DNA of 64,000 nt from Blautia wexlerae (GCF_013300825.1 NZ_JAAIMY010000002.1:1-64000); one strand, 5' to 3'; shown: positions 6,781 through 15,708, numbered from the stretch's first letter. Made by a program: numbers and translations. The notes: generated by a model not told the origin, from the sequence alone.

Positions 6781-7716
6781 ATGCAGAATCAACAGCCATC
6801 AACTTTAAAGGAAATACGTGTCCATGGCACGCAGGACTTTCCCTGTGCATTTTACCAGACAGGAACAAGGATAAAAGGGAATATGGTGAAACACCACTGG
6901 CATGAAGAAGTAGAACTGCTTTATTTCTCGGGTGGAGAGTTCTGTCTGGAAGTAAATATGGAACGTTTTAACATTTCAGAGGAATGTTTTTATTTTATTA
7001 ATCCCGGGGAACTGCACAGTATTTCTGTTGAAAAAAACGGCGGCTGTGTGGAAAATGCGGTGGTTTTTCATATGGATATGCTAAGCTCTGCATATGCTTT
7101 GGATCAGATTCAGACGAATCTGATCCAGCCGGCACAAAATGGCAGTATCCAGTTTCCGAGGTGTCTGCGAAAGAATGAACCGGCATTTGAACCGGTAAGA
7201 AAATCTTATGAAGAAATCCGTAATGTATTTGGCGGAGATTCTTTTCGGGAGAATTATTATGACGGCGAGGCGGTTACGGATGATATCACCCGGCAGTTGT
7301 TTATCAAATCAGCGTTGCTTCGGATTCTGGCAGTTCTGTCTGCGAATAATCTGTTTGAGGTAACGGAGAAGAATCATGACCACAGGATTGAGACGATCAA
7401 GACAACACTGACTTACATACAGGAGAACTACAAAGAGAAAATTTATATACGTGACCTTGCAGGACTGATCGGGATGAATGAGCAGTATTTCTGCAGATTT
7501 TTCAAGAAGGTGATCGGGCGTTCGCCTATGGAATATGTGAATGAGTACAGGATAAAAAAAGCTATTCATTATCTGAAGGAGTCTGGCCTTACAGTTACGG
7601 AAATCTGTCTGGAATGCGGATATAATAATCTGGGAAATTTCCTGAGAGAGTTCAGAAAATATACGTCAACAACGCCGTTACAGTACCGCAGACATTCATT
7701 AAAAGAAACACAGTAA
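6781..7716 (+). CDS. AraC family regulator with N-terminal cupin
   Basis: 311 residues, ATG behind AACAGGAGGC. Residues about 35-100 are a cupin fold carrying the sugar-sensing pattern HHWHEEVELLYF and FINPGELHSI. The C-terminal 100 residues contain two helix-turn-helix motifs of the AraC/XylS type (IYIRDLAGLIGMNEQYFCRF and LTVTEICLECGYNNLGNFLR). Such proteins usually activate a neighbouring sugar-utilisation gene when the ligand is bound. It lies between the GH172 and GH13 genes in the same orientation and is insulated from GH172 by a terminator, so it likely controls one or both. Confidence 0.9.
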   Translation: MQNQQPSTLKEIRVHGTQDFPCAFYQTGTRIKGNMVKHHWHEEVELLYFSGGEFCLEVNMERFNISEECFYFINPGELHSISVEKNGGCVENAVVFHMDMLSSAYALDQIQTNLIQPAQNGSIQFPRCLRKNEPAFEPVRKSYEEIRNVFGGDSFRENYYDGEAVTDDITRQLFIKSALLRILAVLSANNLFEVTEKNHDHRIETIKTTLTYIQENYKEKIYIRDLAGLIGMNEQYFCRFFKKVIGRSPMEYVNEYRIKKAIHYLKESGLTVTEICLECGYNNLGNFLREFRKYTSTTPLQYRRHSLKETQ

Positions 7717-7774
7717 ATAAGAATACCGGTAATATAAAAAGTCAAAATTTTGTATTTTTTTATCAAAAAAAGAT

Positions 7775-7842
7775 AAGACAGAAGCCTTGGATTCTGATAT
7801 AATTGCCATAAATAAAAAAGAGACCTTAGGCGCTAAAGGTAA
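7775..7842 (+). promoter_or_regulatory. Promoter and possible LacI-type operator before the GH13 gene
   Basis: AAGACA (7775-7780), a 17-base spacer and TATAAT (7798-7803). Just downstream, around 7825-7840, CTTAGGCGCTAAAG is an imperfect palindrome centred on GCGC, which resembles operators of LacI-family repressors. A LacI-family gene lies convergent with this unit. The operator assignment is tentative. Confidence 0.4.
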
Positions 7843-7909
7843 GAGGTATAATACTGGGGACAAAGCAGACAATAGCGCCGGTTAATAAAAACACAGGAGG
7901 ATTTTTACA

Positions 7910-9574
7910 ATGGTAAAGAAATGGTGGAATGAAAAGGTTGCTTATCAGATTTACCCGAAGAGTTTTTATGATACCAATGGAGACGGAATTGGAGATCTGA
8001 GAGGTGTTATTGAGAAGCTTGATTATCTGAAAGATCTGGGAGTTGATATCATTTGGCTTTCCCCCTGCTACCGTTCTCCGTTAGCTGACCAGGGATATGA
8101 TATTTCAGATTATTATGATATTGATCCTCGCTTCGGAACCATGGCAGATATGGATGAACTGATTGCTGAGGCTAAGAAGAGAGATATGTACATTCTGATG
8201 GATCTTGTTGTAAACCATTGTTCTGATGAACATGAATGGTTTAAAAAAGCATGTGAGGATCCGGATGGTAAATATGGTAATTTCTTCTATCTGCGTGACA
8301 AGAAAGAAGGAGAACTTCCAACTAACTGGCGTTCTTATTTCGGCGGATCTGTATGGGAAGATCTTCCAGGAACAAATAAACAGTATCTGCATGTTTTCCA
8401 TAAGAAACAGCCTGATCTGAACTGGGAGAACCCGGAAGTAAGGGAAGAAGTTTATAAGAATATCAATTGGTGGCTGGATAAAGGTCTTGGCGGATTCCGT
8501 ATTGATGCGATTATCAATATCAAGAAAGCACTTCCGATGCATGATTATGAGCCGGATCGTGAAGACGGTCTTTGCAGTATCAGGAAGATGCTGAAAGAAG
8601 CGAAGGGAATCGGCGACTTCCTTGGCGAGATGAGAGACCGTACATTTAAGAAATACGATGCATTCTCTGTCGGCGAAGTTTTCGATGAGAAGGATGAAGA
8701 GATTCCGGATTTCATTGGTGATAATGGATATTTCTCCAGTATGTTTGACTTCGAAGAGACTATCTGGGGTGCATCTGACAAGGGATGGTATGACTGCAAA
8801 CAGATTACTCCGGATGCTTACAAGAAATGTTGCTTTACAACACAGAGAAAAATTGGTGATATCGGATTTGTTTCCAATATTATTGAAAATCATGACGAGC
8901 CGCGTGGTGTCAGCAGATATATCCCGGAAGGTGACTGCTGTGACGCAAGTAAGAAGATGCTTGGCGGTCTGAACTTTATGCTTCGCGGACTTCCTTTTAT
9001 CTATCAGGGACAGGAACTTGGTATGGAGAATGTGAAGTTTGAATCTATTGATCAGGTAGATGATATTTCCAGTCTGGATGAGTATAAGGTAGCTCTGGAA
9101 GCAGGATGTACACCTGAGGAAGCACTGAAAGCTGTTTCCAGATTCAGCCGCGATAATGCCAGAACACCGATGCAGTGGACAGATGGTGAGAATGCAGGAT
9201 TTACAACAGGTAAACCATGGCTGAAGGTTAATGCGAATTATACAAAGATCAATGCAGAGAGCCAGATGAATGATCCGGAATCTGTGAGAAGTTTCTATAA
9301 GAAACTTATTGCACTGCGTAAGAATCCGGAATACAAAGAGACTGTTGTTTACGGAGAACTGGAACCAGTATGGGAAGATGTACACAATCTGATGGCATAC
9401 TATCGTAAAGGGGATAAGAATCTTCTTGTAGTTGGTAATTATCAGAAAGAGCCACAGACCATTGAACTTGCAGGAGAGTGCAGGAAGGTTCTGATCAATA
9501 ACTATGACAAGGTAGCTATGGATGGAAATAAGATTGAACTGCAGGGTTATCAGTTCCTTGTTATTGAGATGTAG
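7910..9574 (+). CDS. malL: GH13 alpha-glucosidase (oligo-1,6-glucosidase / MalL type)
   Basis: 554 residues, the usual length for GH13 subfamily 31. It begins with WWNEKVAYQIYPKSF and GDGIGDLRG. Conserved regions follow in order: DLVVNHCSDEH, GFRIDAI with nucleophile Asp199, SVGEVFDE with acid/base Glu256, and ENHDEPR with Asp329; these positions nearly match those of the Bacillus cereus oligo-1,6-glucosidase. It is cytoplasmic and hydrolyses short alpha-glucosides such as isomaltose or sucrose-like sugars after import. The exact linkage preference is not decidable here. It has its own promoter and terminator, and a LacI repressor gene faces it. Confidence 0.9.
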   Translation: MVKKWWNEKVAYQIYPKSFYDTNGDGIGDLRGVIEKLDYLKDLGVDIIWLSPCYRSPLADQGYDISDYYDIDPRFGTMADMDELIAEAKKRDMYILMDLVVNHCSDEHEWFKKACEDPDGKYGNFFYLRDKKEGELPTNWRSYFGGSVWEDLPGTNKQYLHVFHKKQPDLNWENPEVREEVYKNINWWLDKGLGGFRIDAIINIKKALPMHDYEPDREDGLCSIRKMLKEAKGIGDFLGEMRDRTFKKYDAFSVGEVFDEKDEEIPDFIGDNGYFSSMFDFEETIWGASDKGWYDCKQITPDAYKKCCFTTQRKIGDIGFVSNIIENHDEPRGVSRYIPEGDCCDASKKMLGGLNFMLRGLPFIYQGQELGMENVKFESIDQVDDISSLDEYKVALEAGCTPEEALKAVSRFSRDNARTPMQWTDGENAGFTTGKPWLKVNANYTKINAESQMNDPESVRSFYKKLIALRKNPEYKETVVYGELEPVWEDVHNLMAYYRKGDKNLLVVGNYQKEPQTIELAGECRKVLINNYDKVAMDGNKIELQGYQFLVIEM

Positions 9575-9580
9575 CAGAAG

Positions 9581-9633
9581 AAAAAAGAACGGAAATTCAG
9601 GTATGATATGTACCTGGATTTTCGTTCTTTTTG
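9581..9633. terminator. Bidirectional terminator between the GH13 and lacI-type genes
   Basis: AAAAAAGAACGgAAATtCAGGTA pairs with TACCTGgATTTtCGTTCTTTTT around a short loop. Poly-A on the left and poly-T on the right suit both strands. Confidence 0.85.
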
Positions 9634-9657
9634 TATCTATGAATTATAGCAATCTTC

Positions 9658-9753
9658 TATAGCAATCCTCGTAAATAATGCATTTAAGACAGTTCATCAG
9701 AGCGTGAAATCCTGCGACAGATATCCCTGAGTGCTTTATAAAGCTGAACTGTC
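9658..9753. repeat. Family-A repeat, partial copy running into the LacI-type gene
   Basis: TATAGCAATCCTCGTAAATA opens this copy, which then follows the left arm of the full family-A elements (GCGTGAAATCCTGCG, AGATATC) and, after an internal deletion, picks up GCTGAACTGTC. Its right part overlaps the last codons of the LacI-family gene. A second truncated end, TATAGCAATCTTC, lies just before it at about 9645-9657. Confidence 0.65.
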
Positions 9754-10791
9754 ATCGGAAGAATCATCTTCAGGGGGATTCAGAAGCTTTACGCTGTCAC
9801 GTACTACAAGTCTGACCGGAAGAGAAAGGTTCGTTGTTTTTGGATTCCAGCCATCAATCATTTTGAACAGATATTCTGCGGCAATGGTTCCGCGCGGAAA
9901 GATATCCTGGTGAATAGTGGTAAGTGAAGGACATGAAAGCTGTGCATACAGATTGTCGTCAAATCCGGTGATGGAGAGATCTTCCGGAAAGCGGATTCCC
10001 TTTTCTTTGAGATATTTCATCAGGGTAACTGCGTAATAATCGGAACAGCACATAAAGGCAGTGAACTTGTGTGCGACTGCATAAATCTCCTCCATACTTC
10101 CCTGGCGTTCATATTTGGAAGGGCGGATCACAATCAGATTATCCAGATCAATATCCAGTCCGTATTCCTGAAGCGCCCGCTGATGGCCGGTGTATCGGAT
10201 ATAGTCTACACCTTCCATATTGTCGGCAAGAAAGGCGATTTTTCTGTGACCGCAGTCAAGAAGATACTTTGTCATCAGGTATCCGCCCTGTTCATCATCC
10301 AGACCGATGTTAACGTATCTGGCAATATTTTTTGGAGTGTAACTGTCGATAAGGACAGCAGGCTTTTTGTATTTACTTCTGATCTTGAGATAATCGTCGT
10401 GGAGCATACCGATGAGGATCAGTCCTTCTGTGTTCCAGCTCACTACGTTGCGCACGATTTCATCAATATCTTCAGAAGTATAAAGCATCATATAATAGCC
10501 CTGTTCACGAATAGAAGCTTCCAGAGCTCCCAGCAATTCGCCGTGAAATGGATCTGTGAAGATATTGTCGTATTTCTCCTTTCTCCTTTTTAATACAATT
10601 CCGATGAGTCTGGAATGATTCTGTGCGAGATTTTTTGCATTCATATTTGGGATGTAATCATATTCGTCCAGAAGTTTCTGAACCTTCTCAGCAGTTTTCT
10701 GAGAAACTTCGCTGGTTTTTCCATTAATGACATTTGACACTGTGGTGGTACTGATTCCCAGCATCTCTGCCATTTTTTTAATTGTTATCAT
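9736..10791 (-). CDS. LacI family transcriptional repressor
   Basis: 351 residues. The N-terminus is a standard LacI helix-turn-helix and hinge (TIKKMAEMLGISTTTVSNVI, then PNMNAKNLAQ), followed by a periplasmic-binding-protein-like sensor domain with MTKYLLDCGHRKIAFL and FMCCSDYYAV. The ATG is preceded by AGGTGAATC. The C-terminus LNPPEDDSSDDSSAL is unusually acidic, and its last codons and stop lie within a family-A repeat. It faces the GH13 gene and lies next to a decayed second GH13 gene, so alpha-glucoside control is the likely role. Confidence 0.9.
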   Translation of the reverse strand: MITIKKMAEMLGISTTTVSNVINGKTSEVSQKTAEKVQKLLDEYDYIPNMNAKNLAQNHSRLIGIVLKRRKEKYDNIFTDPFHGELLGALEASIREQGYYMMLYTSEDIDEIVRNVVSWNTEGLILIGMLHDDYLKIRSKYKKPAVLIDSYTPKNIARYVNIGLDDEQGGYLMTKYLLDCGHRKIAFLADNMEGVDYIRYTGHQRALQEYGLDIDLDNLIVIRPSKYERQGSMEEIYAVAHKFTAFMCCSDYYAVTLMKYLKEKGIRFPEDLSITGFDDNLYAQLSCPSLTTIHQDIFPRGTIAAEYLFKMIDGWNPKTTNLSLPVRLVVRDSVKLLNPPEDDSSDDSSAL

Positions 10792-10954
10792 ATGAGATTC
10801 ACCTCAATACAAAAATATATGAATATATTATCACATTGGGACATAAAAATGCAAGTGTTGCACAAAAAAGTTTGAATAAAATAAAAGAAAATTGTAACTG
10901 TTGCTCATAAGTCGTTTGGGAGAGAGCGATAATAATTAAAAAATGCAAAATATA

Positions 10955-10987
10955 AGGCTGTCGTCAAAAAATATCTGACAACAGCCC
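10955..10987 (-). terminator. Terminator of the decayed GH13 gene
   Basis: GGCTGT-c-GTCA paired with TGAC-a-ACAGCC; on the minus strand the stem is followed by a weak T-rich stretch. Confidence 0.6.
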
Positions 10988-10998
10988 TGCACGGAATA

Positions 10999-11546
10999 TT
11001 ATTTCTGGATTACGATTGCTTCGTAAGGTCTGAGAGTGATTTTTGGGTTTGCTTTTGCATCACTGTCAACATCCATATGCTCGAACTGGAATACCATGTT
11101 CAGCTCTTTTTCATCGCTTCTTGCATATTTCTTTGCCTCTTCCAGAGTAACACCTGAGCATTCGCCTACAGTAATTGTGTCAGCATTATTCAGTGCTTTC
11201 TGACGCATTTCCTGAAGATATTCATGTACATGAGGACCGTTTGCGGATACATTGAAGGTTGCATAGCCGTTAATTCCAGGTTCTTTGTCAGGAAGCCCCG
11301 GCTCTTTGGAGATCGGCTGTTTTCTGGAGAACAGGCGCAGGAAATACATATCTGTTGTCTTGTCATATTCCCATGCAGGACCGGAGAAGCAGGAACCCCA
11401 GTTGTTTGGAAGGCTTCCGTCTTCTTTTGCAGGACGCCAGATGTAGTAATCTCTGTAAGGGTTGTCTGTGGATTTGCGGCTCTCGATGAACCATTTGTGT
11501 TCATCAGAGGTATGGTTTACAACTAGGTCCACCATCTTTTTTCCAT
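10999..11546 (-). pseudogene. GH13 alpha-glucosidase pseudogene with multiple internal deletions
   Basis: The ancestral start survives: AGGAGG, then ATG at 11546 and codons for MEKRWW, the usual opening of this family. It then jumps directly and out of frame to the region II sequence VDLVVNHTSDEH, losing about 90 codons. Further on, KQP joins directly to ISKEPGLPD, removing the GFRxD region with the catalytic nucleophile, and later HMDVDSD joins to PKITLRPYEAIVIQK, the family's C-terminal end, removing some 250 codons. About 180 of some 550 codons remain. An open frame can be read through from 11637, but its first residues come from the family-A repeat. It is probably a dead paralogue of the gene at 7910. 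Confidence 0.85.
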
Positions 11547-11613
11547 TGTAAAGACCTCCTGATAATATTATATTCTGATACGTTTGATTTGAATGAGAAT
11601 TATGTGAGCTGAC

Positions 11614-11657
11614 TATAGCAATCTTTTCAATATGCATTATTTATGAGGATTGCTATA
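11614..11657. repeat. Family-A repeat, short copy
   Basis: TATAGCAATC...GAGGATTGCTATA, 44 bases, lying just upstream of the GH13 pseudogene. Confidence 0.75.
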
Positions 11658-11830
11658 AATATCTGTTGCTCCTGATACTCTTGAATTTGTGTATAGTTAT
11701 ATTGTATAAATATATAATAAATACTTTATGGAGAAAATGCTTTCGATATTTTGATGGATTTATATATTATTTTGACTTTTTGACAAAATCATAGAATTGT
11801 AACGAAAGAGGATTTCGCAGTTTCGAAGTC

Positions 11831-11859
11831 TTGTATGTGATGGGTAAATATTGTATAGT
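11831..11859 (+). promoter_or_regulatory. Promoter of the lipid kinase gene
   Basis: TTGTAT (11831-11836), a 17-base spacer and TATAGT (11854-11859), in an otherwise AT-rich, featureless stretch (11658-11925). It may also serve thyA and folA downstream. Confidence 0.5.
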
Positions 11860-11925
11860 ATAGGTATTGGTATTTATAACGAGATAGAAGAAACGGCAGA
11901 AAATATAATATATGAGTGAGGAAGA

Positions 11926-12891
11926 ATGAGAAGGATACAGATTATTGTAAATAATGGAGCTGGGACAGGACAGGCGCACAGGGTATGGAAGGAGACACAG
12001 CGCCTGCTTCGGGGATACAAAATAAAATATGAAGCCCATATGACCAGATATGAAGGGCATGCTGCGAAACTGGCTGAGCAGATTTCCCGGGTGAAGGGTG
12101 AAGAGCCGGTCTATCTGCTGGTGGTTGGGGGAGACGGTACGATCAACGAAGTCCTGAATGGTATTACTGACTTTGATAAGGTACGTTTTGGCGTGATCCC
12201 CACTGGTTCAGGGAATGATTTTGGAAGAAATCTGAAACTGCCGAAAACACCGAAGGAGAGCCTGAGGGAAATCTGTGCCTGTATCAGAAAGGATCAGAGA
12301 GGTGAAGCACTTTACAGGATAGATCTGGGGCAGGTAAGCTGGGAAGGCTGTGAGAAGCCGCGGATTTTTGGAATCAGTTCCGGCCTGGGACTGGATGCAC
12401 TTGTGTGTAAAAAAGCACTTCATTCCAGACTGAAACAGGTTTTAAACCGTTTCCATCTGGGTAAGCTTACATATCTTGCATTGACGGTGCAGTCTCTTTT
12501 TACCATGGAGACAGCCAATGCAAAGGTGGTGACAGAACATGGAGGCTATATTCTTCCGAAGATGATCTTTGCGGCAGCTATGAATCTGCCGGCAGAAGGC
12601 GGAGGGGTTCCTATGGCACCTCATGCATCGGTGCAGGACGGTCTGCTCTCGCTTGGCAGTGCATCCGGAATCGCCAAATGGCAGACTTTTTTCCTGCTTC
12701 CGTTTCTGGTTGCTGCAAAGCAGGAGCATATTAATGGTTTTACTATCAGAAATGAAAAAGGATTTCGCCTGATCCTGGATAAGCCAATGGTGCTCCATGC
12801 AGACGGAGAGTACTGTGCAGATGTGACGAGAGTGGAATTTCGGTGTCTGGAGAAGAAACTGTGGCTGCTGCATGAGCAGAAAGGGGATTAA
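11926..12891 (+). CDS. Diacylglycerol kinase catalytic-domain lipid kinase (YegS/BmrU family)
   Basis: 321 residues, ATG preceded by GTGAGGAAG. The kinase domain shows VVGGDGTINEVLNGI (about residues 66-80) and GVIPTGSGNDFGRN (about 90-103), the nucleotide-binding signatures of the family. The C-terminal half ends in LHADGEYCADVTRVEF. These enzymes phosphorylate diacylglycerol or related lipids at the membrane face. The usual N-terminal NP is replaced by IIVNNGAGTG. The next gene, thyA, is 51 bases downstream in the same direction. Confidence 0.85.
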   Translation: MRRIQIIVNNGAGTGQAHRVWKETQRLLRGYKIKYEAHMTRYEGHAAKLAEQISRVKGEEPVYLLVVGGDGTINEVLNGITDFDKVRFGVIPTGSGNDFGRNLKLPKTPKESLREICACIRKDQRGEALYRIDLGQVSWEGCEKPRIFGISSGLGLDALVCKKALHSRLKQVLNRFHLGKLTYLALTVQSLFTMETANAKVVTEHGGYILPKMIFAAAMNLPAEGGGVPMAPHASVQDGLLSLGSASGIAKWQTFFLLPFLVAAKQEHINGFTIRNEKGFRLILDKPMVLHADGEYCADVTRVEFRCLEKKLWLLHEQKGD

Positions 12892-12942
12892 AGTAAGACC
12901 TGAAACAATATAAAAAACAGAAAAACAGGAGTGTAAAGAAAA

Positions 12943-13791
12943 ATGAGTTACGCAGATGATGTATTTATAAAAATGTGTCAGGATATCCTGGAAAACGGGA
13001 CAAGTACGGAAGGAGAAAAAGTCCGCCCTGTATGGGAGGATGGAACTCCGGCATATACGATCAAGAAATTCGGAGTGGTAAACAGATATGATCTGAGAAA
13101 GGAATTTCCGGCTATGACACTCAGACGTACAGCGTTAAAGAGTGCCATGGATGAGATCCTCTGGATCTGGCAGAAGAAATCCAACAATATCCATGATCTT
13201 CACAGCCATATCTGGGACAGCTGGGCAGATGAGAGTGGTTCTATCGGTAAGGCATATGGGTATCAGCTTGGCGTGAAACATCAGTACAAAGAAGGAATGA
13301 TGGATCAGGTAGACAGAGTGATCTATGATCTGAAAAATAATCCGTTCAGCCGAAGAATTATGACCAATATTTATGTGCATCAGGATCTCCATGAGATGAA
13401 TCTGTATCCCTGTGCATATTCCATGACATTTAATGTGACACAGACACCGGGGAACGATAAGCTGACTCTGAATGCAATCCTCAATCAGCGTTCACAGGAT
13501 ATCCTCGCAGCGAATAACTGGAATGTATGTCAGTATGCACTTCTGCTTATGATGATGGCTCAGGTATGTGATATGGAAGCAGGGGAATTGCTTCATGTAG
13601 TGGCAGACTGCCATATCTATGACCGTCATATCCCGCTGATAAAGGAACTGATCCAGAGAAAACCATATCCTGCACCTGTTGTGAAACTGAATCCGGAAGT
13701 GAAGGATTTCTATCAGTTTACAACAGATGACCTGATTGTGGAGAATTATGAGACATGGCCGCAGATTAAAAATATTCCGATTGCCGTTTAA
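12943..13791 (+). CDS. thyA: Thymidylate synthase (divergent ThyA)
   Basis: 282 residues, ATG after ACAGGAGTG. ThyA makes dTMP from dUMP with methylene-tetrahydrofolate. The overall pattern is clear: nucleophile Cys157 in LYPCAYSMTFNV, then NQRSQDILAANNWNVCQYALL and CHIYDRHIPLI. Three usually strict positions differ from the E. coli-like form: the His after the catalytic Cys is Ala, the Gln four places later is Met or Thr, and the Cys in QRSCD is Gln. The C-terminus ends in IPIAV as in active enzymes. The following gene is dihydrofolate reductase, the classic partner. The stop codon lies at the beginning of a family-D repeat. Confidence 0.9.
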   Translation: MSYADDVFIKMCQDILENGTSTEGEKVRPVWEDGTPAYTIKKFGVVNRYDLRKEFPAMTLRRTALKSAMDEILWIWQKKSNNIHDLHSHIWDSWADESGSIGKAYGYQLGVKHQYKEGMMDQVDRVIYDLKNNPFSRRIMTNIYVHQDLHEMNLYPCAYSMTFNVTQTPGNDKLTLNAILNQRSQDILAANNWNVCQYALLLMMMAQVCDMEAGELLHVVADCHIYDRHIPLIKELIQRKPYPAPVVKLNPEVKDFYQFTTDDLIVENYETWPQIKNIPIAV

Positions 13792-13862
13792 CCAAACTGT
13801 AGAGCAATTATCTGGTTATGAGCAAGTAGCGAATGCGGATGATTTTGTTCGCCTGACTTAAA
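13787..13862. repeat. Family-D repeat between thyA and folA
   Basis: Begins at the thyA stop (GTTTAACC). The core is CAATTATCTGGTTATGAGCA followed by GCGGATGATTTT. The same core, at the same place after a stop codon, occurs at 58695-58775. Confidence 0.6.
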
Positions 13863-13895
13863 TTGACAATATAGAATCAAGAGAGGAAAATTCAA

Positions 13896-14387
13896 ATGAA
13901 TGTTATCGTAGCAGCAGATAAAAACTGGGGGATCGGCAAGAACAACCAGCTTCTGGTAAGTATTCCGGCAGATATGAAGATGTTTCGCGAGGAAACAAGT
14001 GGAAAAGTAGTAGTGATGGGAAGAAAAACTCTGGAAAGTTTTCCAAACGGACTTCCGCTTAAAAACAGGATCAATATTGTGATCACATCCAATAAAGAAT
14101 ATGAGGTAAAGGGTGCGGTCATAGTGCACAGCATTGAAGAAGCGCTGGAAGAGATAAAGAAATATCCGGCAGAAGATGTTTACTGCATAGGTGGTGACAG
14201 CATTTATGCGCAGATGCTTCCGTATTGTGACGTAGCTCATGTGACAAAGATTGACTTTGCATATGAAGCAGACAGTCATTTCCCAAATCTGGACGAAGAT
14301 GATGAATGGGAAATTACGGGAGAGAGCGATGAGCAGACATACTTTGATCTGGAGTATCAGTTTGTGAAGTATGAGAGAAAGAAATAG
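13896..14387 (+). CDS. folA: Dihydrofolate reductase
   Basis: 163 residues, the normal size. The beginning MNVIVAADKNWGIGKNNQLL, then IPADMKMFREET and VVMGRKTLES form the folate and NADPH sites, and VYCIGGDSIYAQ is the conserved second NADPH segment. ATG follows AGAGAGGAAAATTCA. It regenerates the tetrahydrofolate that thymidylate synthase consumes, which explains the pairing with thyA 104 bases upstream. Confidence 0.95.
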   Translation: MNVIVAADKNWGIGKNNQLLVSIPADMKMFREETSGKVVVMGRKTLESFPNGLPLKNRINIVITSNKEYEVKGAVIVHSIEEALEEIKKYPAEDVYCIGGDSIYAQMLPYCDVAHVTKIDFAYEADSHFPNLDEDDEWEITGESDEQTYFDLEYQFVKYERKK

Positions 14388-14433
14388 AAGGAACAAAGCA
14401 GAGCCGGAAAGCCAGTGATGTAAAAGAAAAAAT

Positions 14434-14469
14434 ATCCCTCAGAATGTGTTTAAACTGATTCTGAGGGAT
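14434..14469 (-). terminator. Terminator of ilvE
   Basis: ATCCCTCAGAAT and its exact complement ATTCTGAGGGAT. The T-run is on the minus strand (14422-14433 read as A on the plus strand), so it mainly serves ilvE; it also closes the folA unit. Confidence 0.75.
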
Positions 14470-14547
14470 GTCTTTGTATAGTGGTGTTGAACAGCAACAA
14501 TTCTTCTGATGTTGAAAATCGTTAACTGCCTAGCAGTCAGCTGTTAT

Positions 14548-15573
14548 TTATTCAATAACTTTCAGCCATCCTTCCGGAGCCTGGATACGTCCCATCTGGA
14601 TACCTGTTAATGTGTCATAGAGTTTCTGGATAACCGGACCCATTTTCTCCATTCCGCTTGGGAAGCAGATTTCTTTGCCATGGTCAACAATCTTTCCGAC
14701 AGGAGAGATAACTGCAGCAGTACCGCAGAGACCACATTCAGCGAAATCTTTCACTTCATCGAAGTATATTTCTCTTTCCTCAGCTTCTAATCCCAAGTAT
14801 TCCTTGGCAACATAGATTAAGGAACGACGTGTGATGGAAGGAAGGATACTGTTGGACTTCGGTGTGACAACTTTGCCGTCTTTTGTAACGAAGATGAAGT
14901 TAGCACCGCCTGTTTCTTCTACCTTGGTACGTGTAGCTGCATCAAGATACATGTTCTCATCGAATCCGTTCTTGTGAGCATCTACGATTGCATGTAAGCT
15001 CATTGCATAGTTAAGACCTGCTTTGATATGGCCTGTTCCATGAGGTGCAGCGCGGTCGAAATCACTGACGCGGATTGTGATTGGTTTAGCACCGCCTTTG
15101 AAGTATGGTCCTACAGGTGTAGTGAATACACGGAACATATACTCATCAGCAGGTTTTACACCGATAACCGGGTTAGTACCCATCATATATGGACGAACAT
15201 ATAAAGTTGCGCCTGAACCGTATGGCGGAACATATGCTGCGTTAGCTTTTACAGTCTGAACAATTGCATCAACAAAACGGTCTTCCGGGAATACAGGCAT
15301 CTCAAGTCTCTTTGCTGAGTTTGCCATACGTTCTGCATTTAAGTCAGGACGGAAAGTAACGATATGTCCGTCTTCTGTAGTGTAAGCCTTCATTCCTTCG
15401 AAAACTGTCTGCGCATACTGGAAAACACCTGCACATTCGTTCAGTGTTACATTAGGATCTGTTGTCAGTTCTCCGGCATCCCATGCGCCGTCTTTGAATT
15501 TAGATACATAACGATAATCGGTCTGTACGTAACCGAAGCCTAAGCTGCTCCAGTCGATATTCTTTTTTTCCAT
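14548..15573 (-). CDS. ilvE: Branched-chain amino acid aminotransferase
   Basis: 341 residues, the long (fungal/plant-like, type II) form. It transfers the amino group between glutamate and the keto acids of Leu, Ile and Val. Seen: QTVFEGMKAY, FRPDLNAERM, YVRPYMMGTN, and GTGHIKAGLNYAMSL with the probable PLP Lys at about residue 183, then ETGGANFIFV. ATG follows a GGAGGAAAG site. The upstream region has a good promoter and a weak CodY-like box, in keeping with the usual CodY control of this pathway. Confidence 0.95.
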   Translation of the reverse strand: MEKKNIDWSSLGFGYVQTDYRYVSKFKDGAWDAGELTTDPNVTLNECAGVFQYAQTVFEGMKAYTTEDGHIVTFRPDLNAERMANSAKRLEMPVFPEDRFVDAIVQTVKANAAYVPPYGSGATLYVRPYMMGTNPVIGVKPADEYMFRVFTTPVGPYFKGGAKPITIRVSDFDRAAPHGTGHIKAGLNYAMSLHAIVDAHKNGFDENMYLDAATRTKVEETGGANFIFVTKDGKVVTPKSNSILPSITRRSLIYVAKEYLGLEAEEREIYFDEVKDFAECGLCGTAAVISPVGKIVDHGKEICFPSGMEKMGPVIQKLYDTLTGIQMGRIQAPEGWLKVIE

Positions 15574-15642
15574 AATGAATCTTTCCTCCGTTCACACATA
15601 TTTACAGTATTTACAAGTGTGATTACTGTTTATCTCTTTACC

Positions 15643-15701
15643 ATTGTAAAACTTTTGTCTGCTAAGTTCAATGGGAAATTTCCAATTTTAATGAAAAGTT
15701 G
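15643..15701 (-). promoter_or_regulatory. ilvE promoter with a weak CodY-like palindrome
   Basis: On the minus strand TTGAAC (15666-15671), a 17-base spacer and TACAAT (15643-15648). Upstream, 15683-15701 reads CAATTTTAATGAAAAGTTG on the plus strand, which resembles a CodY box with an extra central base. The promoter is well supported; the CodY site is weak. Confidence 0.5.
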
Positions 15702-15708
15702 AAAAATC

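Noticed and set aside
8105-9385. A 426-residue open frame on the minus strand across the GH13 gene
   Set aside because: It is the antisense shadow of a clear GH13 gene, has no ribosome binding site and its translation is rich in Ile/Leu/Phe/Cys without any family pattern.
11547-11637. Extension of the GH13 pseudogene frame to 11637
   Set aside because: The extra N-terminal residues come from the family-A repeat and leader; the ancestral RBS and start are at 11546.
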